7,117 nt of DNA from positions 1 through 7,117 of the forward strand of contig PUNP01000934.1 of assembly GCA_003551785.1 (NCBI GenBank), read 5' to 3'. A program made the position numbers and the translations under genes. Numbering within the stretch: the first letter of the stretch is position 1; every line of letters begins with the position of its first letter. The DNA is from Candidatus Brocadiaceae bacterium. GTDB taxonomy: Bacteria > Planctomycetota > Brocadiia > SM23-32. The notes under the pieces are model-generated. The model saw nothing but the letters and a program-made list of their open reading frames with translations, was not told the origin of the DNA and did no database searches. Below, in pieces: positions 7,071 through 7,117 of this stretch.

Positions 7071-7117
7071 ATGTCAAACGCCGCTGTATTCTTATACTGC
7101 AAGTGCAGACTTTTGCC
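7071..7117 (+). CDS. Possible 5' end of a divergent gene, cut by the window edge
   Basis: An ATG at 7071 opens a frame that stays open to the window edge and reads MSNAAVFLYCKCRLL. In-frame GTG codons at 7053 and 7056 are alternative starts. Only about 15 residues are visible, including a CKC pair, so no family can be assigned. Support is limited to the upstream plus-strand promoter candidate and the divergent layout with dprA. No clear Shine-Dalgarno sequence precedes it. Confidence 0.25.
   Translation, partial: MSNAAVFLYCKCRLL

Noticed and set aside
7097..7108. Short palindrome CTGCAAGTGCAG as an operator
   Set aside because: Five-base arms are common by chance, and it lies downstream of the possible start codon at 7071 rather than over the promoter.
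6926..7117. Cobalamin riboswitch upstream of dprA and the importer
   Set aside because: I found no B12-box-like sequence, and GCCAC matches here are isolated; the short leader leaves no room for the roughly 200-nt fold.

Overview
The window most resembles a Planctomycetota (Phycisphaerae-like) chromosome fragment. The main reason is the first gene. It encodes a very long exported-type protein in which a PQQ-type beta-propeller is interrupted by a methyltransferase-like Rossmann segment and followed by a malectin-like domain, an arrangement I recall from planctomycete genomes. The assignment is an inference from family resemblance. No rRNA, tRNA, CRISPR array or insertion sequence is visible.

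Layout. Positions 1-3591 (+) hold the 3' part of the large multidomain protein; its 5' end lies outside the window and the visible part begins in the tail of an Ig-like domain. Positions 3592-3844 form a convergent intergenic region with no confident gene but several inverted repeats and a coding-like reading frame on the minus strand. The minus strand then carries three genes read right to left: dprA (6925-5756), a FecE/BtuD-type ABC ATPase (5660-4851) and a FecCD/BtuC-type permease (4858-3845). ATPase and permease overlap by 8 nt and form one importer unit for a metal chelate (iron-siderophore, heme or cobalamin). No substrate-binding protein is present. The 97-nt gap between dprA and the ATPase contains a short degenerate 8-bp tandem repeat. 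Positions 6926-7117 look like a divergent promoter region: weak minus-strand promoter-like sequence in front of dprA, and a better plus-strand candidate that may drive a gene beginning near 7071 and running off the window.

The genes fall into three unrelated jobs: an extracytoplasmic multidomain protein of unknown function, a TonB-type nutrient importer's inner-membrane half, and DNA uptake/recombination (DprA). The least explained items are the first protein's combination of domains, the structured convergent intergenic region and the 8-bp repeat. I do not see a clear new defence or mobile system.
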